Notes: generated by a model not told the origin, from the letters alone. A stretch of DNA of 46,647 bases from Nocardia carnea (GCF_029868855.1 NZ_JARWOV010000174.1:1-46647); one strand, 5' to 3'. Counted from the first letter of the stretch, positions 34,779-43,632 are shown. A program made the numbers and translations.

Positions 34779-36404
34779 TCAGCCGATTCGCGAAAGTGCG
34801 CCCACGGTGGAGGCGACGATCGGCAAACCGGCCGGTATCCCCTCGGCCAAGAGCTGTTCCAACCGGGAGACCTCGAGGTTCTCGGCGACGAGGTCGGCGA
34901 GAAGGTCGAGCTGGGCGGCTCGCACCGCGGCCACCCGCGTCCCGGGTGCGACGGCGAAACCGGTCCGTCCGGCCGCCCGGGCGACCTGGGTCAGCCAGAC
35001 CCGCCGGAATACGTCGGATTCGAGGAGTCCGTGCAGATGCGTGCCCCACACCGCACCGCGCACGGCGCCTTCGGCGGCCGGCTCGGCGGGTTCACCGACC
35101 GCGCCGCCGGCGGTGCCACCGGGTGCGGACCGGCCGGTGACGTGCAGCCACGGGGCCTCGGCGGTACGCCGGATACGGCCGTGGTGGATCTCGTAACCGG
35201 TGGCGACGACTCCCGCCGTACCCGCCGGTTCCGGCGCGGAAGCACCCACGGCGGCGGTACGGCACAGCACCTTCTCGGGGGCGAACTCGACGTCCATATC
35301 CAGCAGACCCAGTCCGGCGACCGCTCCGGACCGGGATTCCACCGGATCGACGATGCGGCGGCCGAGCATCTGATAGCCGCCGCAGATTCCGAGTATCGGA
35401 CGGCCCGCGGCCGCGCGCCGCCGCAGTTCCTCGGCGATTCCGGTGCGGCGCAACCACTCCAGATCGTCGACGGTGGCTTTGCTCCCGGGTACGACCACCA
35501 GATCGGCGGCCACGAGCTGGGACACCTCGGTCGCCCAGCGGACCGCGACCCCCGGTTCGCAGGCCAGCGCTTCCACATCGGTCGAGTTGGAGATCCGGGG
35601 CAGCCGGACCGCGGCCACGCTGAGCCATTCACTGCCCACCGCCGGACCGGGCCGGCCGATCCGGTCACCGGATACGGTGCCCAGTGAATCCTCGGCATCG
35701 AGCCAGAGATCATCCCGGTACGGCAGCACACCGAGGGTGGGCCGGCCGGTCAGCGCCGCCAATTGGTCCAGACCGGGCCGCAGCAATTCCACATCGCCGC
35801 GGAACTTGTTGATCACGAAACCGGCGATCAGCCGCTGATCCTCGGGTTCGAGAACCGCCAGGGTGCCGAACAGATGCGCCAGCACTCCGCCGCGGTCGAT
35901 ATCGCCGATCACCAGCACGGGTAGATCGGCGGCCCGGGCCAGACCCATGTTCGCCAGATCGGTGGCACGCAGATTGATCTCGGCCGGCGATCCCGCTCCT
36001 TCGCAGATCACCACGTCGAATTCCGCCCGCAGCGCCGCGAGTTCGGCGGCCACCACCGCACGCAGCCGGGTGCGATGGGTGATGTAGTCGGCGGCGCTCA
36101 CGGTATCGGTGACCCGGCCGCGCACCACCAGCTGCGACCGCCGGTCGCTTCCGGGTTTCAGCAGGATCGGGTTGAACCGCACACTCGGCTCGAGCCCGCA
36201 GGCCTGCGCCTGTAGCGCCTGCGCCCGGCCGATCTCCCCGCCGTCCAGGGTGACGACGGAATTGTTCGACATGTTCTGGGCCTTGAACGGCGCCACTCGC
36301 ACCCCGCGGCGCCGCAGCATCCGGCAGATCCCGGCGACCAGCACACTCTTACCGGCGTCGGAAGTGGTCCCGGCGACCAGCAACGCCCCGCCGGGAGCGC
36401 TCAC
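34779..36404 (-). CDS. cobQ: Cobyric acid synthase
   Basis: Amidates four side chains (b, d, e, g) of adenosyl-cobyrinic acid a,c-diamide, with ATP and glutamine. The 541-residue protein has the P-loop-like [68 protein letters not shown], and a GATase class I domain with nucleophile Cys in [13 protein letters not shown] and His in [10 protein letters not shown]. It is somewhat longer than usual because of an Ala/Gly/Glu-rich insert in the C-terminal part ([20 protein letters not shown]). GTG 36404 overlaps the map stop by 4 bases (GTGA), so map and cobQ are coupled. Confidence 0.93.
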   Translation of the reverse strand: MSAPGGALLVAGTTSDAGKSVLVAGICRMLRRRGVRVAPFKAQNMSNNSVVTLDGGEIGRAQALQAQACGLEPSVRFNPILLKPGSDRRSQLVVRGRVTDTVSAADYITHRTRLRAVVAAELAALRAEFDVVICEGAGSPAEINLRATDLANMGLARAADLPVLVIGDIDRGGVLAHLFGTLAVLEPEDQRLIAGFVINKFRGDVELLRPGLDQLAALTGRPTLGVLPYRDDLWLDAEDSLGTVSGDRIGRPGPAVGSEWLSVAAVRLPRISNSTDVEALACEPGVAVRWATEVSQLVAADLVVVPGSKATVDDLEWLRRTGIAEELRRRAAAGRPILGICGGYQMLGRRIVDPVESRSGAVAGLGLLDMDVEFAPEKVLCRTAAVGASAPEPAGTAGVVATGYEIHHGRIRRTAEAPWLHVTGRSAPGGTAGGAVGEPAEPAAEGAVRGAVWGTHLHGLLESDVFRRVWLTQVARAAGRTGFAVAPGTRVAAVRAAQLDLLADLVAENLEVSRLEQLLAEGIPAGLPIVASTVGALSRIG

Positions 36405-37264
36405 GGCAGGGTCAGGATTTCGGCTCCGGTGTCGGTGACCACCAGTGTGTGCTCGAACTGCGCCGTCCACTTACGGTCCTTGGTGACAACCGTCCAGCCG
36501 TCGTCCCAGATCTCGTAGTCGATACCGCCCAGGTTGATCATCGGTTCGATGGTGAAGGTCATCCCGGGCTCGATCACGGAGTCGACGGCGGGCTGGTCGT
36601 AGTGCAGGATCACCAGGCCGCTGTGGAAGGTGGGCCCGACCCCGTGCCCGGTGAAATCCCGGACCACGCCGTAGCCGAAGCGATTGGCGTAGGACTCGAT
36701 CACCCGGCCGATCACATTGAGCGCCCGTCCCGGACGCACCGCCTTGATCGCCCGCATGGTGGCCTCTTCGGTGCGCTCCACCAGCAGTTTCACCTCCTCG
36801 TCCACATCACCGGCGAGGAAGGTCGCATTCGTATCGCCGTGCACGCCATGGATATAGGCGGTGACGTCGATATTGACGATATCGCCGTCCTCGATCACGG
36901 TGCTGTCGGGGATTCCGTGGCAGATCACCTCGTTGAGCGAAGTGCAGCACGATTTGGGGAACCCCTTGTAACCGAGAGTGGAGGGGTAGGCGCCGTGATC
37001 GCACATGTATTCGTGCGCAATCCGGTCCAGCTCATCGGTGGTCACTCCCGGCGCGACCGCCTTACCGGCTTCGGCCAGGGCCTGGGCCGCGATCTTGCCG
37101 GCGATACGCATCTTCTCGATGGTCTCCGGGGTCTGCACCCACGGTTCGGAACCTTCGCGGGCCGTTTCCTTCCACACGTACTCCGGGCGTTCTATGACGC
37201 GGGGAACCTCGCGTATCGGAGTGGGGGTTCCGGGGAGCAACGGCTGACGGGTGCGCACGGACAT
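36401..37264 (-). CDS. map: Methionine aminopeptidase, type I (MapB)
   Basis: Removes N-terminal Met. The 287-residue M24 enzyme carries a Pro-rich N-terminal extension ([14 protein letters not shown]), as in M. tuberculosis MapB. Metal ligands are readable: Asp in [20 protein letters not shown], His in [16 protein letters not shown], Glu in [10 protein letters not shown] and Glu in [10 protein letters not shown]. The ATG at 37264 has TACTCT 6 bases upstream and no ribosome binding site, so the mRNA is probably leaderless. Its stop overlaps the cobQ start. It is the first gene of a two-gene unit. Confidence 0.95.
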   Translation of the reverse strand: MSVRTRQPLLPGTPTPIREVPRVIERPEYVWKETAREGSEPWVQTPETIEKMRIAGKIAAQALAEAGKAVAPGVTTDELDRIAHEYMCDHGAYPSTLGYKGFPKSCCTSLNEVICHGIPDSTVIEDGDIVNIDVTAYIHGVHGDTNATFLAGDVDEEVKLLVERTEEATMRAIKAVRPGRALNVIGRVIESYANRFGYGVVRDFTGHGVGPTFHSGLVILHYDQPAVDSVIEPGMTFTIEPMINLGGIDYEIWDDGWTVVTKDRKWTAQFEHTLVVTDTGAEILTLP

Positions 37265-37270
37265 GGTTCA

Positions 37271-37276
37271 AGAGTA
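37271..37276 (-). promoter_or_regulatory. -10 element of map (leaderless)
   Basis: On the minus strand TACTCT (TANNNT), 6 bases before the ATG at 37264, with no ribosome binding site between; the usual spacing of leaderless actinobacterial promoters. Confidence 0.6.
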
Positions 37277-37347
37277 GTAGGCACCGGCCGACGGGTCGCC
37301 GGGAACGTTCCCGCGTCACCGCCCGCCGCGATCGCCGGAGCGACCGC

Positions 37348-38115
37348 TCAGCGACCCCGGCCGCCCGTGCGGACCTCGAACGCGACCCGGTCACCGCGGT
37401 AGAGCGCCGCCACTCGTTCGATCGGCCGGCCCTGGGTGTCGATACCGCGCCGGACCACCCGGAACAACGGCACCGCGGGCCGGCAGCGAAGCAAACCGGC
37501 CTCCCGGGGCGCGGCGAGGACGGTTTCGATCCGCTCGGTGGCGCCCGCGTATTCGACACCGGAATCGCCGATGGTCGTCGCGAGCGAACTCAGCGGGTCG
37601 AACGCCGCGCGCAGCCAGCCGAACCGGTCCAGCGACAGATCGATACGTTCCAGCGCAATCGGGTCGCCGTCGGCGAAGAGCAAGCGCTCGAGGGTCATGA
37701 TGGGCGTCCGCGGAGGCAGGTCGAGATCACGCGCGACTTCCGCGTCGGCGACGCCGTCCTCCCAGGACAGCAACCGGCGCACCACCCCGGCCGCCTCTTC
37801 GCCGGCGGATTCGGGAGCCAGTGGCCGGACGACCTTCGGCCGGGCGAGGACCGTGCCGCGGCCCTGCCGGCGGATACGGCCTTCGACGGCGAGGTCACGC
37901 AGGGCGTGCCGGACGGTTTCGCGCGCGACGCCGAACCGTCCCGCGAGTTCGCGTTCGGCGGGCACCCGGTCGCCGGGGCGTAGCCCGTCGAGCATCGTGT
38001 CGATTTCGGCGCGTACCCGATAGACCTTCGACAGGGCCATGCCGCCCGGCGCCCGCACCTCGGTACGGACGTCTTCTCGCGCCGGTACGGTTGCGACGCC
38101 ATCCGTGTGAATCAT
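37348..38115 (-). CDS. GntR/HutC-family transcriptional regulator
   Basis: A 255-residue regulator: winged helix at about 30-95 (YRVRAEIDTMLDGLRPGDRV, ELAGRFGVARETVRHALRDL, AVEGRIRRQGRGTVLARPK) and a UTRA ligand-binding domain after about 115 (PIMTLERLLFADGDPIALER, AALYRGDRVAFEV). The HutC/FadR-type UTRA fold senses a small metabolite, often an amino sugar or amino acid; DasR-like function is possible but unproven. ATG 38115 has GGAGGT 10 bases upstream; an internal ATG at 38040 would drop only the first 25 residues. It is 83 bases upstream of map but probably a separate transcript. Confidence 0.85.
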   Translation of the reverse strand: MIHTDGVATVPAREDVRTEVRAPGGMALSKVYRVRAEIDTMLDGLRPGDRVPAERELAGRFGVARETVRHALRDLAVEGRIRRQGRGTVLARPKVVRPLAPESAGEEAAGVVRRLLSWEDGVADAEVARDLDLPPRTPIMTLERLLFADGDPIALERIDLSLDRFGWLRAAFDPLSSLATTIGDSGVEYAGATERIETVLAAPREAGLLRCRPAVPLFRVVRRGIDTQGRPIERVAALYRGDRVAFEVRTGGRGR

Positions 38116-38148
38116 GGCAGAAACTACCTCCAGTTGACCTACACCACC

Positions 38149-38158
38149 CGGTTAACCG
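38149..38158. promoter_or_regulatory. CGGTTAACCG palindrome upstream of GntR gene
   Basis: A perfect 10-base palindrome 34 bases before the GntR start, possibly an autoregulatory site. It is short and could be chance. Confidence 0.35.
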
Positions 38159-38281
38159 AGTGTTCGCCACCGACTCACCGTTGGGTCTAGGCCATTCGAC
38201 ATTTCGCGGCGGTTTCCCGGACCCACCGCGAGGGGTTTCGCGTTCATCGGGCTGGACAGCCGGGCAGTCCGCGGTTCCCTG

Positions 38282-38725
38282 TTACTGCACCGGCAGCCGG
38301 CGGCGGCCGCCGGCCACCTCGGCGATCAAATCCGTGTACCCGTCGACGAGTTCGGCCAGGTGATACCAGTGCCGATGAGTACGGTCACTACGCACACCGT
38401 CGGCTTCGATGGCCTGGTTCGCCGCGACCCAACTGTGCGCCATGCGATCGATCACCGCACCCAGGCTTTCGGTGTGCAGCGATGCACCGTTGCGATGCTG
38501 CGGCATCTTCCGGACGATCCAGTCGTTGATGTCGTTCACGAGTTCGCCACGGCGGCCGTCTATTTCGGCGATCTCGGCCAGATCCCGGACATGCGCCCGG
38601 CGCTTGTGCAGTTCGACGAGCGCGTGCGCGAACCGTAGCAACACCCGGTCCTCGGCCCGCCGCCCTTGAAAGGCGCACAGTAACTGTGGCGCTGTCGGCA
38701 GGGTCCCCAGTGTGGGCGCGCTCAT
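38282..38725 (-). CDS. DUF4254 protein
   Basis: A 147-residue helical protein of the DUF4254 family, common in Nocardia. Markers: PTAPQLLCAFQGRRAEDRVL, FAHALVELHKRRA, RRGELVNDINDWIVRKMPQH, SLHTESLGAVIDRMA and HWYHLAELVDGYTDLI. No catalytic motif is known to me for the family. ATG 38725 has GAGGGG upstream; the GTG at 38731 is too close to that site. The gene stands alone next to a long non-coding stretch. Confidence 0.8.
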   Translation of the reverse strand: MSAPTLGTLPTAPQLLCAFQGRRAEDRVLLRFAHALVELHKRRAHVRDLAEIAEIDGRRGELVNDINDWIVRKMPQHRNGASLHTESLGAVIDRMAHSWVAANQAIEADGVRSDRTHRHWYHLAELVDGYTDLIAEVAGGRRRLPVQ

Positions 38726-38810
38726 CTGCACCCCTCGGACTCACCCGGCACCATCACACTCTGTACCAACATGATCGGCTCTCGATTCGGTAATCCCGGA
38801 CATCGGATCG

Positions 38811-38823
38811 TTGTTCACAACAA
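38811..38823. promoter_or_regulatory. TTGTTCACAACAA inverted repeat
   Basis: TTGTT-CAC-AACAA, perfect 5-base arms, 86 bases before the DUF4254 start. It may be an operator together with the second palindrome at 38873. Confidence 0.35.
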
Positions 38824-38872
38824 GGCTAGCTGGATCATGCTCTTACAGATGCAAGAACACAATACTTCGGTA

Positions 38873-38884
38873 CGCAATGTTGCG
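38873..38884. promoter_or_regulatory. CGCAATGTTGCG inverted repeat
   Basis: CGCAA-TG-TTGCG, perfect 5-base arms, 62 bases from the first palindrome (start to start) and sharing TTG/CAA content with it. Regulator unknown. Confidence 0.3.
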
Positions 38885-39250
38885 AACAGCGTCGTGCGCA
38901 AGCCTAACGATCCTTCCCACGGAAGCTCGCCGCGGTCCCACCGAAAAGGCTTACCCGCCACGCTCGTTCCCGCCGACGGCCCGAATCACCGCCGCGCCGA
39001 ACGTTACCCGCACCCTCGCAACATGAGGCGAGACAACGCGTTACGCGACCACATCGCAACCGGGCCGAGACCTACCCGCGCCACACCCCGGCACCATACG
39101 CATTCCTATGGTGGGTCCACGCAGCCACCCGGCCATCGCGACCACCGGCCGGGATCTCACAAACCCCGCGTAGTCCCACACCGTTTCGGACAGCCACACC
39201 CCGGCCGCGCCGAGTCGCGCGGAGATACAGCCACACCCACCAGCGAAAGA

Positions 39251-39269
39251 TTGCCATAGATTTGCCATA
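39251..39269. repeat. Direct repeat TTGCCATA x2, 11-base spacing
   Basis: TTGCCATA at 39251-39258 and 39262-39269, one helical turn apart, in an AT-richer segment 350 bases before the XRE gene. The spacing would put two copies on the same DNA face. Confidence 0.45.
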
Positions 39270-39621
39270 TTCGCCGGAAGTTGTCCGTATCCGAAGGATC
39301 CCCGCACCACGGATCATGCGGCGAAATCTCTGCGGGCACGGCCGAATCGGCGAGCCGATCCGGCTCCGGTGGATGAGCCGCATGCCGGAGCCGGCAGCAA
39401 TGATCCGGACCCGGCGAGCGAGCCGGCCGTCCGGCGGAACCCGCAGAACGCGATAACGCACGCGGCCCCGGACGTCTCAGGACATCGTTCACCCACCCGC
39501 CGTACGACACTGCCGATCACCTCGGTCCCGGCCGCTCGTTATGGTGACACCACAGGGCGTGCGGCCGCCGCGAACCGGGGGACACCGCCCATCGCATATG
39601 GCGCTGGTCGAAAGGGATGAC

Positions 39622-40482
39622 ATGGCAGGCAAACGCACCGTCCTCACGGCGGGGTTGCGCCGGCTCTCGGTGCTGTTGCTGGAGATGCGCGAGGATGCCG
39701 AGCTGAGCAAAGAGGAGGTCAGCGCCCGCACCGGGATCAACGTGACCACCCTGTACCGGATCGAAACCGCCCAGGCCCGACCGCAGCGCCGCACGCTGAT
39801 GACGATGCTGGAGCTCTACGGTATCGACGCGGCGCGCCGCCAGGAAGCTCTGGAGCTGCTCTCCGATGCGCAGAAACCGGGGATGTCGCGGCCCTACGAG
39901 GCCAGTCTGTCCGAGGTCTACGCCGCGTACATCAATTTCGAATCGGTGGCGCTGTCGGCCCGGCACTATCAGACGTCCTTCATTCCCGGCCTGCTGCAGA
40001 CCGAGCAGTACGCCACGGCCGTGATCGATACCTGTATGCCGAAACTGGAGGCCTCCGACCTCGAACGCCGGGCGCGGGCCCGGATGGACCGGGCGGCGGT
40101 GCTGGCCAAGGACGAACCCCTCGAACTGTGGGTCGTGCTGGACGAGGCCGCCATCCGCCGCGTCGTCGGCGGCCCGGAGGTCATGAGCGGCCAACTGCGG
40201 CGGCTGGGCGAGGCCACCAAACGCAAGAACGTGATCCTGCAGATCCTGCCTTTCGACGCGGGCGCACACCCCGGTATGGCCGGATCCTTCACCATTCTCG
40301 ATTTCCCGGACCCCACCGACCCCGAATTGGTCTATGTCGAGGGAATTTCCGGTGACGCGCTGATCGAAGGCCATTCCGAGATCCGCCGTTTCGGTGTCAT
40401 GTTCGACCAACTGCGCGCGATGGCGCTGAGCCCCCGGGATTCCGCGGTGATGATCGCCGATGCCGCCGAAGCCATGAGCTGA
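39622..40482 (+). CDS. XRE-family regulator with DUF5753 (Scr1-type)
   Basis: A 286-residue protein: N-terminal HTH (about 15-70, LSVLLLEMREDAELSKEEVS, then TGINVTTLYRIETAQARPQRR) and a C-terminal DUF5753 domain (YEASLSEVYAAYINFESVAL, FIPGLLQTEQYATAVI, LWVVLDEAAIRRVVGG, ILQILPFDAGAHPGM, LVYVEGISGDALIE). Such proteins are developmental or antitoxin-like regulators that usually sit beside a small DUF397 protein. Here no DUF397 gene is adjacent; an amino-acid permease follows after 117 bases. ATG 39622 has GAAAGGGA just upstream, so the in-frame start at 39541 is not used. Confidence 0.9.
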   Translation: MAGKRTVLTAGLRRLSVLLLEMREDAELSKEEVSARTGINVTTLYRIETAQARPQRRTLMTMLELYGIDAARRQEALELLSDAQKPGMSRPYEASLSEVYAAYINFESVALSARHYQTSFIPGLLQTEQYATAVIDTCMPKLEASDLERRARARMDRAAVLAKDEPLELWVVLDEAAIRRVVGGPEVMSGQLRRLGEATKRKNVILQILPFDAGAHPGMAGSFTILDFPDPTDPELVYVEGISGDALIEGHSEIRRFGVMFDQLRAMALSPRDSAVMIADAAEAMS

Positions 40483-40599
40483 CCGAACATTTCGCGCGAA
40501 TCGGCGCGGTACGGGCATCGCGGGCCCGGTGAACGGGTATACAAAGCCCACCTGTCCGATCACCGGTGCATACCGGTCACTGCGGGAGCGAGGGGACCC

Positions 40600-41988
40600 T
40601 TGGCAGATATCACCGCCCGAACCGATCCGGAGCAGCAGCCCGAACTCAAGCGCGTCATCGGCCCGTGGCTGCTGTTGCTGTTCATCGTCGGCGATATTCT
40701 CGGCACCGGTATCTACGCGCTGACCGGCCGCGTAGCCGGCGAGGTCGGCGGGGCGGTATGGGTACCGTTCCTGGTCGCCTTCGGGGTCGCCATGATCACC
40801 GGATTCAGCTATCTGGAACTGGTCACCAAGTATCCGCAGGCCGCGGGCGCCGCGCTCTATACGCACAAGGCGTTCGGCATCCACTTCCTGACCTTCATGG
40901 TGACCTTCGCCGTGATGAGTTCCGGTATCACCTCCGCCGCCACCGCCGCCAAGGCGTTCGCGGCAAATTTCGCCGAGGCCTTCGATTTCGACGGCGCGAA
41001 CGGTCTGGTCCTCACGCTCATCGCACTCGCCTTCATGGCCCTGGTCGCGGCGATCAATCTGCGTGGGGTCGGCGAGAGCGTGAAGGCGAATGTCCTGCTC
41101 ACCTGTGTGGAGCTCTCGGGGCTGCTCATCGTGATCTGTATCGGACTGTGGGCGCTGGGTTTCGGCAACGGCGACTTCGGCCGGATCGTCGAATTCGACA
41201 CCGGCGATCGTTCCGCGTTCGGTGGGGTGATCGCCGCGACGACCCTGGCCTTCTACGCCATGGTCGGATTCGAGGATTCGGTGAACATGGCCGAGGAGAC
41301 CAAGGAACCCAGCCGGATCTTCCCGAAAATCCTGCTCACCGGCCTGTTGATCACCGGTGCCATCTACGTACTGGTCTCGATCACCGCGGTGGCGCTGGTA
41401 CCGCCCGACAAACTGTCCGAGGGTGATACACCGTTGCTGCAGGTGGTGGAGATCGGCGCCCCCGGATTCCCCACCCAGATCTTCGCCTTCATCACCATGT
41501 TCGCGGTCGCCAACTCGGCGCTGATCAACATGCTGATGGCGAGCCGCCTGCTCTACGGCATGGCCAAACACAAGGTCGTTCCCCGCTCCCTGGGCCGGGT
41601 GCACCCGAATCGCCGCACTCCGTATATCGCGATCATCTTCACCACACTGTTGGCACTCGGGCTGCTCCTGTTCGTCGGCGAAGTACCCGAGCTCGGCGGC
41701 ACCACGGCGCTGCTGCTGCTCGTGGTCTTCACCATCGTCAACATCGCGGTCCTGGTGCTGCGCCGCGACCGGGTCGGCCACCGGCACTTCCGCACCCCGA
41801 CACCGCTGCCGGTACTCGGCGCGGTGTGCTGCGCCTACCTGGCCACACCGTTCACCGATCGCAACCCCCAGCAGTATGTGATCGCCGGAATCCTGCTCGC
41901 AGTGGGTGTGGTGCTGTGGGCGCTGACGGCAGCGTGGAACAAACCGCACAACGTGAAACCCCTGGGGCCCGGGGTGGATATCCGGTAG
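40600..41988 (+). CDS. APC-family amino acid/polyamine permease
   Basis: A 462-residue membrane transporter with about 12 hydrophobic segments. It starts ELKRVIGPWLLLLFIVGDIL with GTGIYALTGRVAGEVGGAV, the substrate-binding glycine-rich break of helix 1, and contains FYAMVGFEDSVNMAEETKEP, another APC marker. The last part reads HRHFRTPTPLPVLGAVCCAYL. The substrate is not readable, and an amino acid or polyamine is likely. The start is TTG 40600 with GAGGGG upstream; no better in-frame start is near. It may be under control of the XRE protein upstream, but there is no visible shared operator. Confidence 0.85.
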   Translation: MADITARTDPEQQPELKRVIGPWLLLLFIVGDILGTGIYALTGRVAGEVGGAVWVPFLVAFGVAMITGFSYLELVTKYPQAAGAALYTHKAFGIHFLTFMVTFAVMSSGITSAATAAKAFAANFAEAFDFDGANGLVLTLIALAFMALVAAINLRGVGESVKANVLLTCVELSGLLIVICIGLWALGFGNGDFGRIVEFDTGDRSAFGGVIAATTLAFYAMVGFEDSVNMAEETKEPSRIFPKILLTGLLITGAIYVLVSITAVALVPPDKLSEGDTPLLQVVEIGAPGFPTQIFAFITMFAVANSALINMLMASRLLYGMAKHKVVPRSLGRVHPNRRTPYIAIIFTTLLALGLLLFVGEVPELGGTTALLLLVVFTIVNIAVLVLRRDRVGHRHFRTPTPLPVLGAVCCAYLATPFTDRNPQQYVIAGILLAVGVVLWALTAAWNKPHNVKPLGPGVDIR

Positions 41989-42067
41989 CCTCGCCCGACA
42001 GGCGATGCCGCGGCTCCCGAAATCGCTGAAGTGACGAGCGCGCGTGCGATCGGTAACGTATTCGCCG

Positions 42068-42595
42068 ATGACAAGCATGGACGCCAGATTCGGCGATGCG
42101 GCTGGGTCGGTGCCCCTACCCAGCCCGTGGGATCTCAACACCTACCTCGCCGAAGTGGCCGCGTACCGCAAGCGGCCGATCTCATTGCAGCCGGCACATC
42201 GCTCGGCGCTGGCCGAACTCGGGTGCAACGGCAACGGACTGTGGATCGCACGTAAACACGACGACATCATCGTCTACGACGCCTCGGCGTCCGGCCGGAA
42301 CGCCGACCATATCGTGCTGCACGCCATCGGGCATATGCTGCTCGGCCACGGCGGCCCGGGCTCCGAGGACGCCGATATCACCCGGATCTCGATCGGCGCC
42401 CTCAACCCGGCACTGCTGGACGCACTGGCGACCATCGCCCCGGGGTCGATCACCCAGATCCTGGGTCGCGACGATTTCGGCGACGACCGGGAACGGGAGG
42501 CGGGAGTCTTCGCCGAGATGACCATGGTCTACGCCGCGCTGCCGAGACGCCGCACCCGTTCGTTCTGGCCGTTCGGCCGCCGCAAGAACAAGTAA
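42068..42595 (+). CDS. ImmA/IrrE-type protein with degenerate HExxH motif
   Basis: A 175-residue protein like ImmA/IrrE metallopeptidase-type regulators of nocardiae and mycobacteria: DLNTYLAEVAAYRKRPISLQ, GNGLWIARKHDDIIVYDAS, ADHIVLHAIGHMLLGHGGPG. The usual HEIGHMLLGH reads HAIGHMLLGH, so the catalytic Glu is Ala while both His remain. Metal binding could persist but peptidase activity should not. An Arg/Lys-rich tail (RRRTRSFWPFGRRKNK) follows. In these genomes such proteins often travel with an XRE regulator; here the permease lies between. The start is uncertain: ATG 42068, with ATG 42077 also possible. Confidence 0.65.
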   Translation: MTSMDARFGDAAGSVPLPSPWDLNTYLAEVAAYRKRPISLQPAHRSALAELGCNGNGLWIARKHDDIIVYDASASGRNADHIVLHAIGHMLLGHGGPGSEDADITRISIGALNPALLDALATIAPGSITQILGRDDFGDDREREAGVFAEMTMVYAALPRRRTRSFWPFGRRKNK

Positions 42596-42674
42596 CGCCC
42601 GCCCGGAACGGGCCTGCCCGGCCCCGGACGGCACGCGGAGTCGATCGGATGTATCCGATCGACCGGTAAGGGTC

Positions 42675-42680
42675 TATTCT
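42675..42680 (+). promoter_or_regulatory. -10-like TATTCT before nitrobindin gene
   Basis: TATTCT ends 8 bases before the GTG at 42689, leaving at most a one- or two-base leader if transcription starts 6-8 bases downstream. Confidence 0.4.
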
Positions 42681-42688
42681 TGTGCGCC

Positions 42689-43186
42689 GTGGCCGAACCG
42701 CAGACACCCGCCGCCCCGCATCCCGCTATCGCGCCGCTGGCCGGCCTCCTCGGGACCTGGCGCGGCGCCGGGCAGGGTGACTATCCCACCATCGAGCCGT
42801 TCGGCTATCTGGAGGAGATCACCTTCGGTCATCTCGGCCGCCCCTTCCTGACCTACCGGCAGCGCACCCGGCACGCAGACGACAACCGGCCCCTGCATGT
42901 GGAAACCGGCTACCTGCGCTGCCCCGGCCCCGACCGGGTCGAGCTGATCCTGTCCCACCCCACCGGTATCACCGAGATCTGCGAGGGCAAACTCACCCTT
43001 GCCGACGCCGAGATCCGCCTGGAGCTCGAGTCCACCGCGATCGGCCTGAGCAGTACCGCCAAATCGGTGACCGCGCTCAGCCGGACCATTCATATGCATG
43101 GCGACGTCATCGACTACACCTTGCAGATGGGCGCCGTGGGCCTGCCTTTACAGGATCATCTCGCCGCAAGTTTGCAGAAGATCTGA
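42689..43186 (+). CDS. Nitrobindin-type heme protein (Rv2717c-like)
   Basis: A 165-residue beta-barrel protein of the nitrobindin/THAP4-C family, which holds ferric heme and isomerises peroxynitrite or senses NO. Family marks: LAGLLGTWRGAGQGDYPTIE near the start, FGYLEEITFGHLG, HVETGYLRCPG, LILSHPTGITEICEG, and the late QMGAVGLPLQDHLAA whose His is the expected proximal heme ligand. GTG 42689 follows TATTCT by 8 bases; an in-frame TTG at 42680 would add three residues. It is not in the same order as in M. tuberculosis, where Rv2717c is elsewhere. Confidence 0.88.
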   Translation: MAEPQTPAAPHPAIAPLAGLLGTWRGAGQGDYPTIEPFGYLEEITFGHLGRPFLTYRQRTRHADDNRPLHVETGYLRCPGPDRVELILSHPTGITEICEGKLTLADAEIRLELESTAIGLSSTAKSVTALSRTIHMHGDVIDYTLQMGAVGLPLQDHLAASLQKI

Positions 43187-43287
43187 ACTGGGCATAACGA
43201 AAACGTCACGGATTTCCGGGCTCGGGTCACGATTTGCCCATTGCCGATTTTCCGCAGCTTTCCATCTTGTCTCGATGCGGGATTCCG

Positions 43288-43305
43288 GCTTAGGTTGACC
43301 TGAGC
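43288..43305. promoter_or_regulatory. GCTTAGGT-TG-ACCTGAGC inverted repeat
   Basis: Eight-base arms with one mismatch and a 2-base centre, lying 95 bases before the small secreted-protein gene and overlapping a TTGACC -35-like hexamer. The outer TTAGGT resembles part of the IdeR iron box, but the centre is too short for that box, so I do not call it an IdeR site. Confidence 0.45.
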
Positions 43306-43400
43306 AGCAAATCTTCAGAAAACTCTTACGCAGGGCTCGGCCGCACAGGTGCCAACCGAGCCCGCCAGCTGTCGAACCTCTGAATCGGAGGGAGCCGGAT

Positions 43401-43613
43401 ATGAAGCGTTCCACCGTTGCTCTCATCACCGCCGGACTGATTCTCGGCGGCACCGGGGTGGTCGAAATCCTCGGCACCGACACCGCCGCGTCGGCCCCGG
43501 TCTCCGACCGGGCCGTTTCGGTTGTCGCACCCGCGCGGGTCAGTGATCCGGTGGATACCGAAACCGGTCACCGTTATCCGATCGGCACCGGCACTGCCGC
43601 CACCGGGCCGTGA
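43401..43613 (+). CDS. Small secreted hypothetical protein (70 aa)
   Basis: A short protein with a clear signal peptide (MKRSTVALITAGLILGG, AS-A cleavage region near TAASAPVSD), leaving a mature peptide of about 38 residues. ATG 43401 has GGAGGGAG about 7 bases upstream, and codon use fits the genome. The mature part has no Cys and no known motif (DPVDTETGHRYPIGTGTA). It is followed convergently by the PBP gene after 19 bases. A palindrome in its promoter region suggests regulated expression. Function unknown. Confidence 0.7.
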   Translation: MKRSTVALITAGLILGGTGVVEILGTDTAASAPVSDRAVSVVAPARVSDPVDTETGHRYPIGTGTAATGP

Positions 43614-43632
43614 TCGAATCACTGCCGGGTGA

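Larger units (their letters stand above)
38726..39621. other. Long non-coding stretch with repeats
   Basis: About 890 bases without a confident gene, the largest gap in the window. It holds two short palindromes near the DUF4254 side (TTGTTCACAACAA at 38811 and CGCAATGTTGCG at 38873) and an 11-base-spaced direct repeat TTGCCATA (39251 and 39262). A minus-strand ORF at 39041-39310 (89 residues, with MANLWQSFAGGCG) has partly coding-like codons but no ribosome binding site. Third-base composition and A+T content differ from the flanks, so decayed genes or a regulatory region are possible. Confidence 0.5.

Noticed and set aside
39517..42141. 874-codon minus-strand open frame over the XRE and permease genes
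   Set aside because: The sense genes are well supported and the antisense product is a Gly/Asp/Gln/His-rich shadow with no known domain.
43288..43305. IdeR iron box
   Set aside because: The TTAGGT half matches, but the 2-base centre does not fit the 19-base consensus.
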